Assembly: GCA_023248835.1 (NCBI GenBank) | Contig: JAHFDU010000214.1 | Span: forward strand, 1-7,021 | Source of the DNA: Myxococcales bacterium | GTDB taxonomy: Bacteria > Myxococcota_A > Polyangia > Palsa-1104 | DNA length: 7,021 bases | Direction: 5' to 3' | Part shown: positions 6,513 to 7,021 of the stretch, one piece after another | How positions within the stretch are numbered: the stretch's first letter is position 1 | Layout of the letters: every line of letters starts with the position of its first letter | Made by a program: the position numbers and the translations under genes | Notes under the pieces: generated by a model | Told to the model about the DNA's origin: nothing | Seen by the model: only the letters and a program-made list of their open reading frames with translations | Database searches by the model: none

Positions 6513-6552
6513 TTTCGCATATAATGCTATATTTCGCATATAATGCTATATT
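6513..6552 (+). promoter_or_regulatory. Tandem palindromic repeat containing two TATAAT boxes (promoter/operator candidate)
   Basis: A 19-bp unit is repeated twice with no mismatch, the identity covering 6513-6552. Each copy holds the palindrome GCAT-ATA-ATGC (6517-6527 and 6536-6546), and each palindrome contains a perfect -10 hexamer TATAAT (6520-6525 and 6539-6544). -35 boxes are weak; TTTTCA at 6495-6500 is 19 bp from the first -10. The layout fits operator sites bound by a dimeric repressor overlapping the promoter, as in autoregulated toxin-antitoxin operons. It argues that the downstream gene starts after the repeat, not at the ATG inside it (6524). Confidence 0.55.
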
Positions 6553-6559
6553 GAGAAAA

Positions 6560-6886
6560 GTGAAAGCGCCACTGAGCGCACCAGTCGCAAAGCGGCGAAT
6601 TTTGGAAATTCTGAGGTCAGGTGAGGTTCGATTTACTAAGCATGCGCTCACGGAAATGGCCAACGATGAACTCAGCGAGATGGATTGTGCCAGAGCGCTG
6701 CGCGGCGGTGCTGTCAGTCCAGGGGAATTTGAGAATGGATCTTGGCGATATCGGGTGCGAGCTGTACGAACCGTCGTGGTTATCGCGTTTCGATCGGAAA
6801 CTCAACTCATCGTGGTGCTGACCGCCAATCACTTCGATGAACGAAAACCTGGATCTTATGGTCAGGTCGCCCTCAGCAACAGCTAG
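6560..6886 (+). CDS. DUF4258-type small protein, toxin-like
   Basis: From the GTG at 6560 the product is 108 residues. The frame extends to an ATG at 6524, but that codon lies inside the palindromic promoter repeat, so GTG is preferred; TTG at 6551 is a third option. A weak GAGAAAA precedes the GTG. The sequence fits the DUF4258 family. It has a helix with RILEILRSGEVRFTKHALTEM (11-33, containing the family's F-T-x-H-A), then LSEMDCARALRGGAV (38-52), SWRYRVRAV (61-69), VVVIAFRSETQLIVVLTA (72-89). Members are commonly found next to MqsA/HTH-type antitoxins and resemble small RNase toxins in fold predictions; biochemical function is not established here. No antitoxin gene is visible on either side. 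The C-terminal 19 residues (after VLTA) go beyond the usual end of the domain, and an intron end lies about 12 nt past the stop. Confidence 0.75.
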   Translation: MKAPLSAPVAKRRILEILRSGEVRFTKHALTEMANDELSEMDCARALRGGAVSPGEFENGSWRYRVRAVRTVVVIAFRSETQLIVVLTANHFDERKPGSYGQVALSNS

Positions 6887-6897
6887 GGTAGTGGGCG

Positions 6898-7021
6898 AGC
6901 CCGGGTGGCCACGGGAGATCGCTCTCCCGTGGCTCCCACAGATCCGGACGTGCGGATTTCCCGCATCCGGCTCGTCGAGTCACAGTTTCGCTGCGCGTGG
7001 ACCTATCAGCGGTGGACGCGG
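6898..7021 (-). mobile_element. 3' end of a group II intron, continuing beyond the right edge
   Basis: Read on the minus strand, the sequence approaching 6898 shows the characteristic 3' end of a bacterial group II intron: domain V starting GAGCCGGATGCGG, then TGTGGGA and a long domain VI stem. About 48 bases of linker (6974-7021) precede domain V. The reverse transcriptase/maturase ORF, if present, would lie further right. The exact 3' splice site is not fixed; counting 7-8 nt from the candidate branch-point A at 6906 places it near 6898-6899. Intron class is not assigned. The element ends roughly 12 nt after the DUF4258 stop, in opposite orientation to that gene. Confidence 0.8.
6901..6973 (-). 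ncRNA. Group II intron domains V and VI
   Basis: Domain V (6941-6973, 33 nt) folds as GAGCCGGA/TCCGGATC at the base, a two-base CG bulge on the 3' side, and an inner TGCGG/CCGCA stem closed by a GAAAT loop. The catalytic AGC triad is present, but its G faces A rather than the usual U. Domain VI has a perfect 11-bp stem (6908-6918 with 6923-6933) capped by the GNRA loop GCGA, on a basal GGG/CCC. Between the basal and upper stems is an unpaired A (6906), the likely branch point. Confidence 0.75.

Larger units (their letters stand above)
6837..7021 (+). other. Possible start of a gene overlapping the DUF4258 end, interrupted by the intron
   Basis: An ATG at 6837 in another frame overlaps the last part of the DUF4258 gene, as a coupled partner gene would. 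It begins MNENLDLMVRSPSATARV and stays open to the window edge only by reading through the complement of the intron. The first 20 or so codons could be the remains of an antitoxin-type gene broken by the intron. No family is recognised, and the frame may be accidental. Confidence 0.15.

Noticed and set aside
6524..6559. ATG at 6524 as start of the DUF4258 protein
   Set aside because: The codon sits inside the first palindrome and overlaps a TATAAT, and the extra 12 residues merely translate the repeat; GTG at 6560 is more plausible.
6876..6900. Possible integron attC site as the intron target
   Set aside because: No pair of GTTRRRY and RYYYAAC core sites in the right arrangement could be found next to the intron end.
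6908..6933. Strong hairpin after the DUF4258 gene considered as its terminator
   Set aside because: No T-run follows on the plus strand, and the hairpin is explained as domain VI of the minus-strand group II intron.

Overview
The window reads as a stretch of a gammaproteobacterial chromosome. Six histidine genes run left to right in the enterobacterial order hisC-hisB-hisH-hisA-hisF-hisIE. HisB and HisIE are both the fused, bifunctional forms, HisB has the same length as the E. coli protein, and HisF carries the NQDG version of its second phosphate-loop region seen in gammaproteobacteria. A finer placement (for example Xanthomonadales-like) is only an impression from the HisC and HisB sequences.

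Positions 2-4902 hold the his operon. hisC is cut by the left edge, and hisG/hisD would be expected further left. The genes are packed with overlapping stops and starts (11, 4, 7 and 4 nt). The single exception is hisH/hisA, which are separated by 229 bp. That spacer is the most unusual thing in the window. It is bracketed by a 13-bp direct repeat of the hisH-stop/hisA-start junction. It contains two inverted arms of GGGCGT-type hexamers that can pair over 22 bp. It is also open in one frame from the hisH stop to just past the hisA start. Together the operon encodes the pathway from imidazoleglycerol phosphate formation (HisHF) through HisB, HisC and the earlier HisIE and HisA steps.

Positions 4966-6249 (minus strand, convergent with hisIE) encode a 427-residue protein with a complete YkuD-type L,D-transpeptidase active site and a peptidoglycan-binding-like segment, but no visible signal peptide. 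Positions 6250-6512 form a non-coding stretch with a G-rich patch and short repeats, possibly mobile-element debris.

Positions 6513-6886 hold a small DUF4258-type (toxin-like) gene behind two tandem copies of a palindrome that contains a perfect TATAAT. No partner antitoxin is visible. About 12 bases after its stop lie domains VI and V of a group II intron on the minus strand. The body of that intron, and any reverse transcriptase it carries, lies beyond the right edge. The right end therefore looks like an accessory, mobile-element-rich border to a conserved biosynthetic operon.
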